This document shows positions 17,451 through 24,610 of a stretch of DNA of 45,790 nucleotides, one piece after another; the stretch's first letter is position 1; every line of letters begins with the position of its first letter. Below the pieces are notes generated by a model. It was not told where the DNA came from. It did not search any database and saw only the letters and a list, made by a program, of their open reading frames with translations. A program made the translations under genes and the position numbers. This DNA comes from Chloroflexota bacterium (lineage in GTDB: Bacteria; Chloroflexota; Ktedonobacteria; Ktedonobacterales; Ktedonobacteraceae), in the NCBI GenBank assembly GCA_902810755.1, contig CADDYT010000040.1, forward strand, positions 1 through 45,790, written 5' to 3'.

Positions 17451-19358
17451 TCAACCCTCTGCCTGCGCCTGTGGCTGTGACGGCGGCGGGAGCGGCGAGA
17501 GCGCACCTTCCGTATCCTCCGACAGGGATGGCGTACCGTAGTCATAGGGCGTTGATGTCACCACCGGCAGGTGTTCAAAGTTCTCCAGCGGCACCGGTGT
17601 TGGCACCATCCACTCGAGCGTCTTGCCGCCCCACTCGTTGGCCTCGGCAGCCTCACCGCTTCTCAAGGTGATAATCACGTTGTAGACGGCGGTAAAGACG
17701 GAAGCCGCGATCAGGATGGCGAACAGGCTGGCGATCAGGTTGGGAACGGCATAGGAAGGGGCCACATTGGCCGACCAGCGTGGCTCGCCAAGCAGGCCAG
17801 CATAGAAGAGCGAGAGGAACGTTCCCAGGAAGCCGATTTCGAACAGCCAGAAATGGAGTTTGGCCAGCATCGGGTTGAGCCGCTTGCCTACCATCTTGGG
17901 GAACCAGTAGTAGAAAGCGCCGAAGAAGCCAAAGACCATGCTGCCGACGAGGGTAAAATGGAAGTGGGCGGTGACGAACATGCCGCCATGCAAAATCTCG
18001 TCGGTGGGCAGGTCTGCCAGGTAGATGCCGGTGATGCCGCCAATGACGAAGTTGACCAGCATGCCACAGACAAAGAGCAGCGAGGGCGTCATCCAGAGCT
18101 TGCCGCGCCAGATCGTCCCGATAATGCCCAGGAAGAAGAAGCCGGTGGGAATGGAGATCAACTCGGTATCAAGCATATAGGGGGCATCCAGTGGCGTATT
18201 GGCGCCACTAGTATAGAGGTGATGGCCCCAGACGAGGAAGCTGATGATGGCAATGCCGATCAGCCCGCTGAGCATCATGCGCCGACCGAAGAGCGCCTTG
18301 CGGGAGAAAACCGCCGCCATTTCAGCCGCAGCAGCCATTGAGGGCAGCGCAATGACATAGACTTCGGGATGGCCCATGAACCAGAAGAGATGTTCGTAGA
18401 GCCAGTTGCTGCCGCCGGAAGCGGCCAGGAAGAAGGAGGTCTGGAAGACGCGATCCATCAGCACCATGATCTGAGAGATCATAAAGGAAGGGAAAGCGGT
18501 CAGGCCAAGCAGCACCGAGAGGACAACGCCCCAGACGAAGATAGGGAGCCGACCCCAGGTCATGCCCTTCGTGCGCAGCACCAGCACAGTCGTGAGGATG
18601 TTCATCGCCGCCACCATCGTGGAGAGGGCGAAGATGATGATGAGGAAGCAGTAGGCATCCATGCCCGGCGTGAGTTCCTGTACCGAGAGCGGAGCATAGC
18701 CGGTCCAGCCGGTCGGGAAGCCGCCGAGGAAGAGCGTGGAGAGGAAGATAGGCAGGCCGGAGAACAGCAGCCAGTACGAGAGCGCGTTGAGGCGGGGGAA
18801 GGCCATGTCACGCGCGCCGATCATGATGGGCAAAATGAAGTTGCCGAACGGGCCGCTGATCATGATGATGGCGGAGACAATCATGATGATGCCATGCATG
18901 CCCACAATCGTGTTGTACGTCGAAGGGTCGAAGAAGATGGCACCGGGGACAGATTGCTCCAGGCGGATCATGAAGGCCCCCATCGAGCCGATGAAAAAGA
19001 GAAACAGCACCGTAGCCAGGTACTGCATGCCGACCACTTTATGGTCGGTGGTAAAGCGGAAGTAGCGCCAGAGGCCCTGATTCTGCCCTGCCAGTTGCAG
19101 TTCCTCGGCATGGGTGGGATCGCGACGTGCAAAGCCCCACTTCCAGACTCCGTTGAATGCCCCGATGCCGATAAAGAAGAAAATCGTCCAGCCGGTATAG
19201 GCGGCCACCACCGCCGCATCCTGGTTGTCCTGCACGAGGGCGCCGACCACCAGACCACATACAACAGCTCCGATCACGCCGAGAATAATGCCGGACACGA
19301 CACTGGGGAAGAGATTACTGATAAGACTCGAGCGTCTGACCTGGGTCGCTTCGCTCAT
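17451..19358 (-). CDS. Cytochrome c oxidase subunit I
   Basis: This 635-residue heme-copper oxidase core reduces oxygen and pumps protons. The heme a ligand lies in VGMHGIIMI. The CuB ligands and the cross-linked Tyr are in FMGHPEVYVIALP, and the double His is in VWGHHLYTSG. The heme a/a3 ligand pair is in VTAHFHFTLVG. The Glu in HPEVY points to an A-type (D-channel) enzyme. About 80 extra N-terminal residues carry two TM helices before the usual LWRYFRFTTDHKVVG start, so the protein is somewhat long. The start overlaps the coxB stop (ATGA) and has GGAGG upstream. Confidence 0.95.
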   Translation of the reverse strand: MSEATQVRRSSLISNLFPSVVSGIILGVIGAVVCGLVVGALVQDNQDAAVVAAYTGWTIFFFIGIGAFNGVWKWGFARRDPTHAEELQLAGQNQGLWRYFRFTTDHKVVGMQYLATVLFLFFIGSMGAFMIRLEQSVPGAIFFDPSTYNTIVGMHGIIMIVSAIIMISGPFGNFILPIMIGARDMAFPRLNALSYWLLFSGLPIFLSTLFLGGFPTGWTGYAPLSVQELTPGMDAYCFLIIIFALSTMVAAMNILTTVLVLRTKGMTWGRLPIFVWGVVLSVLLGLTAFPSFMISQIMVLMDRVFQTSFFLAASGGSNWLYEHLFWFMGHPEVYVIALPSMAAAAEMAAVFSRKALFGRRMMLSGLIGIAIISFLVWGHHLYTSGANTPLDAPYMLDTELISIPTGFFFLGIIGTIWRGKLWMTPSLLFVCGMLVNFVIGGITGIYLADLPTDEILHGGMFVTAHFHFTLVGSMVFGFFGAFYYWFPKMVGKRLNPMLAKLHFWLFEIGFLGTFLSLFYAGLLGEPRWSANVAPSYAVPNLIASLFAILIAASVFTAVYNVIITLRSGEAAEANEWGGKTLEWMVPTPVPLENFEHLPVVTSTPYDYGTPSLSEDTEGALSPLPPPSQPQAQAEG

Positions 19359-20155
19359 GGGTTTCCTCCTTGACTATTCGGGTTTCCTCCGTGACTGATC
19401 ACCCAGGTATTGAAATCCTGAGGAGAAACCACATTTACAGCCTCCCACATGTAGGAATGAAGAAGACCGCATAACTCAACGCATTGGACCAGGTAGCTAC
19501 CAATTTGCGTTGGCGTCACCTGTGGCGTGGTAGTCACCTCGCCAGGGTTAGCATCGACACGTATGCCCAGTGCGCGAATGGCAAAGCCGTGCAAGACATC
19601 CTTCGAGGTGACTTCAAACACTACCGGCTGATTTACCGGCAGCTCAATCACCTGAGCGCCAGCACTGGTAGCGCCATTGTCGTAGCTAAACGTCCACATC
19701 CATTGCTGTGCCGTTGCGTGAATAACTAGCGGTCTGGGTGAAGATGCAGAACTCTCCTGGTAGAAGGCGAATAGACCCCAGATGACCAGGAACAGGCAGA
19801 GCGCGCTGGTCACACCCATGAAGCTGATCTGCAAACCGGGCCTGGGCTTATCGGGAACCGCATCCTCCGTCGGCCTGCCGTTGGTTTTGAAAGCGAACAC
19901 ACTGTAGCCGAGAAAGACGAACACGAACAGCGCCACCGGCACCGAGAGAACGGTCAGCATGGCCATAGTGAAATTATCGGCATTTCCCAGCCCACTTGCC
20001 GAAGGCGGTAGCACGACGGGCGTCGTGACGATCACCAGCACGATACCAATGATAGAGAGTACCACCCAGAGGATAATGGCGCGGCGAATATGATTGGGTC
20101 CGCTGCGTGCCGGTGTTGCGCCACCACCATTGCCCTCGATATTGGGTTCAGCCAT
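19355..20155 (-). CDS. Cytochrome c oxidase subunit II with CuA site
   Basis: This 266-residue protein has two TM helices (about 27-48 and 70-92) and a periplasm-facing cupredoxin domain. The CuA ligands are complete: an upstream His in VLHGFAI, then CVELCGLLHSYM with Cys225, Cys229, His233 and Met236. It accepts electrons from the soluble or anchored donor. There is no cytochrome c domain, so this is not a caa3-type fusion. The last residues GGNPNSQGGNP come from a direct repeat of GGAGGAAACCC, whose second copy is the coxA ribosome site. The start has AAGGAGG upstream, 15 nt after the cupredoxin gene. Confidence 0.93.
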   Translation of the reverse strand: MAEPNIEGNGGGATPARSGPNHIRRAIILWVVLSIIGIVLVIVTTPVVLPPSASGLGNADNFTMAMLTVLSVPVALFVFVFLGYSVFAFKTNGRPTEDAVPDKPRPGLQISFMGVTSALCLFLVIWGLFAFYQESSASSPRPLVIHATAQQWMWTFSYDNGATSAGAQVIELPVNQPVVFEVTSKDVLHGFAIRALGIRVDANPGEVTTTPQVTPTQIGSYLVQCVELCGLLHSYMWEAVNVVSPQDFNTWVISHGGNPNSQGGNP

Positions 20156-20170
20156 CTTCTCCTCCTTACC

Positions 20171-20896
20171 TTAATAACTGGCGACGATGATTTTGCCCGC
20201 CATGAAGCCGGTGGTAGACATCGGGCCGCTAAACCCGTAGGGAGTTTCGCGGTCATTGCCACAGGGAACATAGCAGTGCCAGATGTAGGTGTGACCGGCA
20301 GGCCCCGTGCGGAACTGGAAGGTGATGACATTAGGCTTCGGATAGGGGTTGCCATTGATAGTCACGGCATTGGGCGCGTTGTCTGGAACACCAGGAAGTG
20401 GAACATTGATATAGATCGGTGCCGTTTCCTCGGGCGAGGACTGGATAACGAAGGTATGGGCGGCATCATCCGCTTTGATTCCGCTCATGGTCTGCCCGTT
20501 GACGACCATCGTGTTCCCCACCGTTCCCTGTACCGTCGAGAAGAAGTCGTTGTACAGGCCGGAAGCACTATCGTACTGCTTGATGACGACGGTGATGAGG
20601 CTGTTGGGGGGCAGCTCATAGGTGGTATTGGGGCCGCTGATACCGGTTGCGCAGTAGCTGACCCACTCAATTTCTGGCTCTGGCGCGTTGGGGTGACACA
20701 CCATACTGTCAGGATAGGTGGAAAGGTCCAGCTCTGCGCTGTTGGGGCCTGTTTTCTTTGCCTGGAGTGGAGCCGGTTCGTAGCCAAGTCCCCCTGCCGA
20801 TTGCATGCTCAGGACAATTCCGGCAAACAGGCCGAAACCCAGCACGAGTGCGACAAATAAACCGACAATAACTGTGCCTGATGAATGCTGTCTCAA
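20171..20896 (-). CDS. Membrane-anchored cupredoxin-like protein, first gene of the cox operon
   Basis: This 241-residue protein has one N-terminal TM helix (about 8-30) and a secreted beta-rich domain. Its end resembles cupredoxin copper loops: an early His in AAHTFVI, then HTYIWHCYVPCG, and GPM and GFMAGKIIV. The CxxxC spacing resembles CuA, but the His four residues after the second Cys is absent, so the copper type is uncertain. Being first in an operon with no cytochrome c gene, it may be the electron donor to CoxB or an extra oxidase subunit. The start is TTG 20896, chosen for AAGGAGG 7 nt upstream. The frame stays open to 21070, so a longer product is possible. Confidence 0.75.
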   Translation of the reverse strand: MRQHSSGTVIVGLFVALVLGFGLFAGIVLSMQSAGGLGYEPAPLQAKKTGPNSAELDLSTYPDSMVCHPNAPEPEIEWVSYCATGISGPNTTYELPPNSLITVVIKQYDSASGLYNDFFSTVQGTVGNTMVVNGQTMSGIKADDAAHTFVIQSSPEETAPIYINVPLPGVPDNAPNAVTINGNPYPKPNVITFQFRTGPAGHTYIWHCYVPCGNDRETPYGFSGPMSTTGFMAGKIIVASY

Positions 20897-20997
20897 TTGC
20901 AATCCTCCTTCATATGTAGATTTTGACGCGAGAACCGACGGCATACCTGCCGCCAAGCAATGAGTTACGGCTATTGAGCATTGCACCAGTTGAACGT

Positions 20998-21029
20998 CTC
21001 TATTCATATCTCTCATAGAGAGAATAGAG
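20998..21029 (-). promoter_or_regulatory. Hairpin in the 5' leader of the cox operon
   Basis: CTCTATTC (20998-21005) and GAATAGAG (21022-21029) form an 8-bp stem with a further TCTC/GAGA pairing inside. It lies in the roughly 160-nt leader between the promoter and the cupredoxin start. A second short hairpin, CGGCA/TGCCG, is at 20939-20952. No terminator follows. The role could be mRNA stability or control. Confidence 0.45.
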
Positions 21030-21060
21030 CCATCCTCTAATTTGTTGAGGTACACAGGCA

Positions 21061-21089
21061 AGCGTAACATAAAATTTTATCCCTGTCAA
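21061..21089 (-). promoter_or_regulatory. Predicted promoter of the cox operon
   Basis: On the minus strand TTGACA (21089-21084) is followed after 17 nt by TACGCT (21066-21061). The AT-rich spacer also contains TATGTT. This is the only strong promoter upstream of the cupredoxin gene. Confidence 0.6.
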
Positions 21090-21158
21090 TGGTTTTTCAG
21101 GCCGGCTTATCATATCATCATACCAAATAGCTATTTCACTTCCGAAAAGTCCCGGCCC

Positions 21159-21187
21159 TTGTCCTCAATGGCTGAATTCGATATAAT
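21159..21187 (+). promoter_or_regulatory. Predicted promoter for the beta-propeller gene
   Basis: TTGTCC (21159-21164) and a perfect TATAAT (21182-21187) are separated by 17 nt. Transcription should start near 21194, at the beginning of the structured element that follows. Confidence 0.6.
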
Positions 21188-21193
21188 GTCGAG

Positions 21194-21310
21194 GTGAGCC
21201 AGGGTACAGAGCCTATAGGGCGCAGGCGAGCTGCGCCCCTATCAACCTGCGGCTATTCCGCGACGCTCCGTGGTTAGTAGAGGCGTAGCTGGCCTGCGTC
21301 CTGGCTCCAT
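21194..21310 (+). ncRNA. Structured 5' leader candidate with closing helix
   Basis: GAGCCAGG (21196-21203) is exactly complementary to CCTGGCTC (21300-21307), so the 5' and 3' ends of a 112-nt segment can pair. Inside is a strong stem at 21215-21242 (ATAGGGCGCAG with CTGCGCCCCTAT, one unpaired base). The predicted start site is 2 nt before the closing helix, and the gene start is about 95 nt after it. I recognise no known riboswitch consensus. The inner stem also belongs to a GC-rich palindrome family in this window, so a repeat origin is possible. Confidence 0.4.
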
Positions 21311-21403
21311 CGCGGCGCTCTCATGACACGCGAAGGAGCGTTTGTCATAGCACAACATAGTCGGGGCGTTGGTTTTCAAAGGCAGGTTGAAAAGGTAGAC
21401 AGA

Positions 21404-22573
21404 ATGTTGATTCGTATAAGGCGCATATATTGCTACCTCTACTCCTTTTTAATATTGTGCTTGCTCCTGATAATGTCCTCTCCAGCGGCTCGCGCCGATG
21501 GGGGCGCACCCCAGCTTGCCTACGTGGCAGGCGGGGGACAGGGCGTCAGCGTCATCGACATCGCGCAGCGGCGTGTGACCAGAACGATGGCGCTGGCGGG
21601 AGAGCCGCACTCCGTTCTCCTCAGTCTCGACGGCCATGCCCTCTATGTCACGCAGCCCGCGCTCGGCCAGGTCTCGGTACTCGACGCGAAGACGGGCGCG
21701 ACCATCTGCACCGCCAGTCTGCCAGGCCAGCCATCATCTATGGCGCTCAGTCTGGATGCCAGCGTGTTGTATGTGGGCGGGCCGGGCGATACAAGCGTGC
21801 GTGCCCTTGATCCTTCGACCTGCCGAATAGAGCGCACCTTCCAGACGCACGAACCAGTCTATGGACTGGCAGTGGCGGCATCAACGGCGACAAACGCTAC
21901 CCCCTTAACACCCAATCAGATCTGGATTACGGGCAGCACACAACTCACTGTCTTCGATGCTGATGGGAACCTGCTTGGCACAGTTCCTATGGCGGGCGGC
22001 CCACAATACATTAGCATTCCAGCAGGTTTTACCGCCTATGCCACCACCCGCCAGGGCAGCGTCGTCGCCGTTGACCTGAACACGCTGCGCGTCTTCCGCA
22101 CCCTGCTCAGCGGCGGCCAATTTGGCCCGATGGATTACGACGCCAACACAGGGCAGGTCTACGTTCCCGACCGCCAGCACAACCGGCTCGACATCCTGGT
22201 TCCCGTCACCGCGCAAACGACGCCCATGCCGCAGGAACCGGCGCGCACCTTCCCTTTGAGCAGCTCCCCGCAGTCGGTCGCCATCACCAGCGACGGGCAG
22301 CTCGGCTTCGTGGCGCTCGCTAACGGTCAGGTTGTCATGCTCGATGTCCCGGCGCGCAGCATCGTCACCAGCATCGCTGTTGGCGGGAAGCCGCGCTTCA
22401 TCATCACCGGCCTCTATCCGCCCGCCACTGCCTCTACTCCACCTGCCACGCAGCAGACAACAGGCCCATCATCGCTCACCCTGCTCACGGCCCTGGTCGG
22501 GCTGGCCGCCATCCTTCTGCTGGTGACGCTCGGCCTGCTCTGGCTTCTCTCGCGCAAACGCCCCGCGAAGTAA
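21404..22573 (+). CDS. Exported YVTN-type beta-propeller protein with C-terminal membrane anchor
   Basis: From the ATG at 21404 (AAAGGTAG 7 nt upstream) the protein has 389 residues. It has an N-terminal signal segment (YLYSFLILCLLLIMSSPAARA), then repeated propeller blades such as LAYVAGGGQGVSVIDIAQRRV, HSVLLSLDGHALYVT and MALSLDASVLYVGG. A Thr/Pro-rich stretch precedes a C-terminal TM helix and a short basic tail (LSRKRPAK). Such proteins sit on the outer face of the membrane and usually bind partners or surface material; no catalytic residues are evident. It is transcribed alone behind a long leader and ends at a bidirectional terminator. Confidence 0.8.
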   Translation: MLIRIRRIYCYLYSFLILCLLLIMSSPAARADGGAPQLAYVAGGGQGVSVIDIAQRRVTRTMALAGEPHSVLLSLDGHALYVTQPALGQVSVLDAKTGATICTASLPGQPSSMALSLDASVLYVGGPGDTSVRALDPSTCRIERTFQTHEPVYGLAVAASTATNATPLTPNQIWITGSTQLTVFDADGNLLGTVPMAGGPQYISIPAGFTAYATTRQGSVVAVDLNTLRVFRTLLSGGQFGPMDYDANTGQVYVPDRQHNRLDILVPVTAQTTPMPQEPARTFPLSSSPQSVAITSDGQLGFVALANGQVVMLDVPARSIVTSIAVGGKPRFIITGLYPPATASTPPATQQTTGPSSLTLLTALVGLAAILLLVTLGLLWLLSRKRPAK

Positions 22574-22614
22574 GCTTCCAGCTTCATGTTACCCTGGCCG
22601 ATAAGTCTAACATA

Positions 22615-22646
22615 AAAGCCAGCAGATTGTTCATTCTGCTGGCTTT
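22615..22646. terminator. Bidirectional intrinsic terminator
   Basis: AAAGCCAGCAGA (22615-22626) pairs with TCTGCTGGCTTT (22635-22646), a 12-bp stem with an 8-nt loop, followed by T-rich sequence on both strands. It separates the converging propeller and XRE genes. The XRE stop codon lies at the edge of the stem. Confidence 0.85.
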
Positions 22647-22875
22647 ATTCGTTTTCTTCATCGATAAGCGTAAATAAATCAGTTATTGGTACTTTGAGCG
22701 CCTTTGCAATCTTACCAAGTGTGGTTACATAGACATCATCTACTTCGCCTGACCATAGAGCATAAACGGTTGCATAATTCAGGTCTGCAAGTCGTGATAA
22801 TCTGGTACGAGTTATATTGCGCTGTTCAGCAATTTCCCTGATGTGTAAGCGGACCCGCATGAATACCTTCACCAT
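22645..22875 (-). CDS. Small XRE/Cro-family DNA-binding regulator
   Basis: This 76-residue single-domain helix-turn-helix protein has the Cro/C1 pattern (IREIAEQRNITRTRLSRLADL, then YATVYALWSGEV, and TTLGKIAKALKVPITDLFTLI). It should bind DNA as a dimer and has no extra sensing domain. The start has GAGGAAAATAGAG upstream. It is divergent from a small ORF, and a palindrome lies in the shared control region, so autoregulation and control of the divergent transcript are likely. Confidence 0.85.
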   Translation of the reverse strand: MVKVFMRVRLHIREIAEQRNITRTRLSRLADLNYATVYALWSGEVDDVYVTTLGKIAKALKVPITDLFTLIDEENE

Positions 22876-22898
22876 CTCTATTTTCCTCTCATTTTATC

Positions 22899-22927
22899 TT
22901 GACAGACAACTACTAGCAGCGTATTAT
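22899..22927 (+). promoter_or_regulatory. Predicted plus-strand promoter divergent from the XRE gene
   Basis: TTGACA (22899-22904), a 17-nt spacer and TATTAT (22922-22927) form a near-consensus promoter for the small ORFs that follow. Confidence 0.65.
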
Positions 22928-22934
22928 TAATACG
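22920..22934. promoter_or_regulatory. Palindromic operator candidate
   Basis: CGTATT-ATT-AATACG is an inverted repeat with 6-bp arms that covers the -10 box of the plus-strand promoter. It lies 45 nt upstream of the XRE start codon. Binding there would block the divergent promoter, so it is a good operator candidate for the XRE protein. Confidence 0.5.
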
Positions 22935-22992
22935 TATTGGTAAAACATATTGCTACAACAATATTTTTTCGTACAGCAGAGAGGGGTAAAGT

Positions 22993-23121
22993 ATGACATC
23001 GTGGGAAAAAACAGGAAATCACGGGCAGCTTGATGAGAACAGTGAACGAGGTTCACTACAGGTTGAGCGTGGCTCTGTTCAAGTTCCATACGACGGCCAG
23101 CTACCTGGATATCGTCCCTGA
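22993..23121 (+). CDS. Possible 42-residue small protein or leader ORF
   Basis: This ORF begins with the first ATG after the plus-strand promoter, preceded by GAGGGG 7 nt upstream, and ends at TGA 23119-23121. The product is polar (starts MTSWEKTGNHG) and is not a family I recognise. It overlaps the next ORF in another frame, so one of the two may be non-coding, or the first may couple translation to the second. Confidence 0.35.
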   Translation: MTSWEKTGNHGQLDENSERGSLQVERGSVQVPYDGQLPGYRP

Positions 23122-23224
23122 AGAGTGCTTTGTAGAGGTTGAAACGGCCCTCACGGAAGCTGAAGAGGCGCTGGCCCGATGTCGCGTGATGCTGGCCGCA
23201 TGGATTGCGGGAGAAATCGGGTGA
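23033..23224 (+). CDS. Unrecognised 63-residue small protein
   Basis: Starting at ATG 23033 (a TTG precedes it), the product is rich in Ala, Glu and Val. Its C-terminal half (VEVETALTEAEEALARCRVML) has an amphipathic helical pattern, more protein-like than the overlapping 42-residue frame. The ribosome site is weak (GGGCAGC). It lies under the promoter and palindrome shared with the XRE regulator. No function can be assigned. Confidence 0.45.
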   Translation: MRTVNEVHYRLSVALFKFHTTASYLDIVPEECFVEVETALTEAEEALARCRVMLAAWIAGEIG

Positions 23225-23256
23225 TATGCGGGCCAGCTACTTCTGCAAAAAACATG

Positions 23257-24585
23257 CTATCTTTCCTCTTCCCCCTCACCTTCATCCAGCCGACGCAACC
23301 TTTCCATAAAGCGATTGCGCAATGCATCAGACATGGGTTGCCCGCTGCCGTGATGGCGCAGGAGAATGATTTCGGACATGATGGACAGAGCGATCTCTTC
23401 CGGCGTGCTACCGCCGAGATCGAGGCCGATGGGGGCGCGCACTCTTGCGAGTTTTTCTGCCGGAACGCCCTCGTCGTGGAGCAGTTTGAAGACGGCCCAG
23501 ACGCGGCGCTGGCTGCCGATCATGCCGATGTAGGCCGCCGATGAATCGATGACGGCGCGCAGGCCATGTACGTCATGGGCGTGGGCGCGTGTGACCAGCA
23601 CGATATGGGTGCGCGGCGTGATGGGATAGCCGCGCAGGATGGATTCGATGTCGCCAACCAGAATCTGCTTCGCGGCAGGGAAACGCTCGCGATTGGCAAA
23701 CGAGGCGCGGTCATCGGTGACGCTGACGGAGAAGTTCATCAGGCTGCCGAGCGCGGCCAGCGGCGCGGCAATGTGGCCAGCACCGGCAATGAGCAGCACG
23801 GGCGGCGGAATGAACGGCTCGATGAATATTTCGGCCCAGGCATCCGTCTCCAGACCGGTCGCACCCTCCAGGCCAACCGCATTCCCCAGGCCAACCGCAT
23901 TCCCCAGGCCAACCGCATTCCCCAGGCCAACCGCAAGGGTTGGCCCTACTATACCCGTTTTGATTTTGCGGCCCTCTGCATTGCCAATGGTTTCGACATG
24001 CGGTTTGCCGACGAGAATGGCCTTTTGCGCCGCCCGGGTGATTTGCTCTGTCATGCTCGCTTCCGCTCCGGTAAGAGCAAGACCACCCAGGGTGGCGCCA
24101 CTTTCGTGGATGAGCATATGCTGACCGATGGCCGAACGCCATGCCCCACCGGCAGCGATGACCGTAGCAAGCACACATGCCTGCTCACCCTGTAGCGATT
24201 CGTTGATGGCCTGCGCGTAATCCCGCATTGATGGCTGCTCAGGTTCCGCTACATCAGCGTTGAACCAGGGCTGGACAAAGACATCGAAGATGCCGCCACA
24301 GACACCCTCGCTCTCCAGCGCAATCTCTTCCGTGAGGTCGACAGACACCATGCTCGGACGCCGCGTATCGATGACGTTGAGGGCGCTGCGCCAGACCTCG
24401 GCCTCGCCGCAGCCGCCGCCGACGGTGCCGCTGATCTTGCCGCCGCGCAGCACCAGCATCTTCGCCCCCACCTCACGCGGCACTGATCCCTTGCGCTTCA
24501 CCACCGTCGCCATCGCCACCGTCTCACCCTGTTCCAGTCGCTGTAATAGTTCTTGAAAAAGTTCTCGCACGATTGGTTCTCCCAA
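23257..24585 (-). CDS. XdhC/CoxI family protein with an internal repeat expansion
   Basis: This 442-residue protein has the two family domains. The N-terminal XdhC domain shows GSVPREVGAKMLV, GTVGGGCGEAEV and GVCGGIFDVFVQP. The C-terminal Rossmann domain shows VLLIAGAGHIAAPLAALG and AYIGMIGSQRRV. Known XdhC proteins bind, sulfurate and insert molybdenum cofactor into xanthine dehydrogenase-type enzymes; no such enzyme gene is in the window. Between the domains (about 213-245) lies a repeated LGNAVG motif made by an 18-bp tandem repeat, so this linker is recent and probably flexible. Confidence 0.87.
   Translation of the reverse strand: MGEPIVRELFQELLQRLEQGETVAMATVVKRKGSVPREVGAKMLVLRGGKISGTVGGGCGEAEVWRSALNVIDTRRPSMVSVDLTEEIALESEGVCGGIFDVFVQPWFNADVAEPEQPSMRDYAQAINESLQGEQACVLATVIAAGGAWRSAIGQHMLIHESGATLGGLALTGAEASMTEQITRAAQKAILVGKPHVETIGNAEGRKIKTGIVGPTLAVGLGNAVGLGNAVGLGNAVGLEGATGLETDAWAEIFIEPFIPPPVLLIAGAGHIAAPLAALGSLMNFSVSVTDDRASFANRERFPAAKQILVGDIESILRGYPITPRTHIVLVTRAHAHDVHGLRAVIDSSAAYIGMIGSQRRVWAVFKLLHDEGVPAEKLARVRAPIGLDLGGSTPEEIALSIMSEIILLRHHGSGQPMSDALRNRFMERLRRLDEGEGEEER
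23870..23945. repeat. 18-bp tandem repeat ending in a palindrome, inside the XdhC gene
   Basis: Three exact copies of AGGCCAACCGCATTCCCC run from 23870 to 23923, followed by a partial fourth that merges into GGCCAACC-GCAAG-GGTTGGCC (23925-23945). The repeat keeps the reading frame. The palindrome looks like an intergenic REP-type hairpin that entered a coding region and then expanded. Confidence 0.85.
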
Positions 24586-24610
24586 CCAGAAATCCAGGTT
24601 GAATACTACA

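Noticed and set aside
23870..23945. Possible CRISPR array
   Set aside because: The 18-bp units are directly contiguous without spacers and lie in a reading frame, so this is a tandem repeat.
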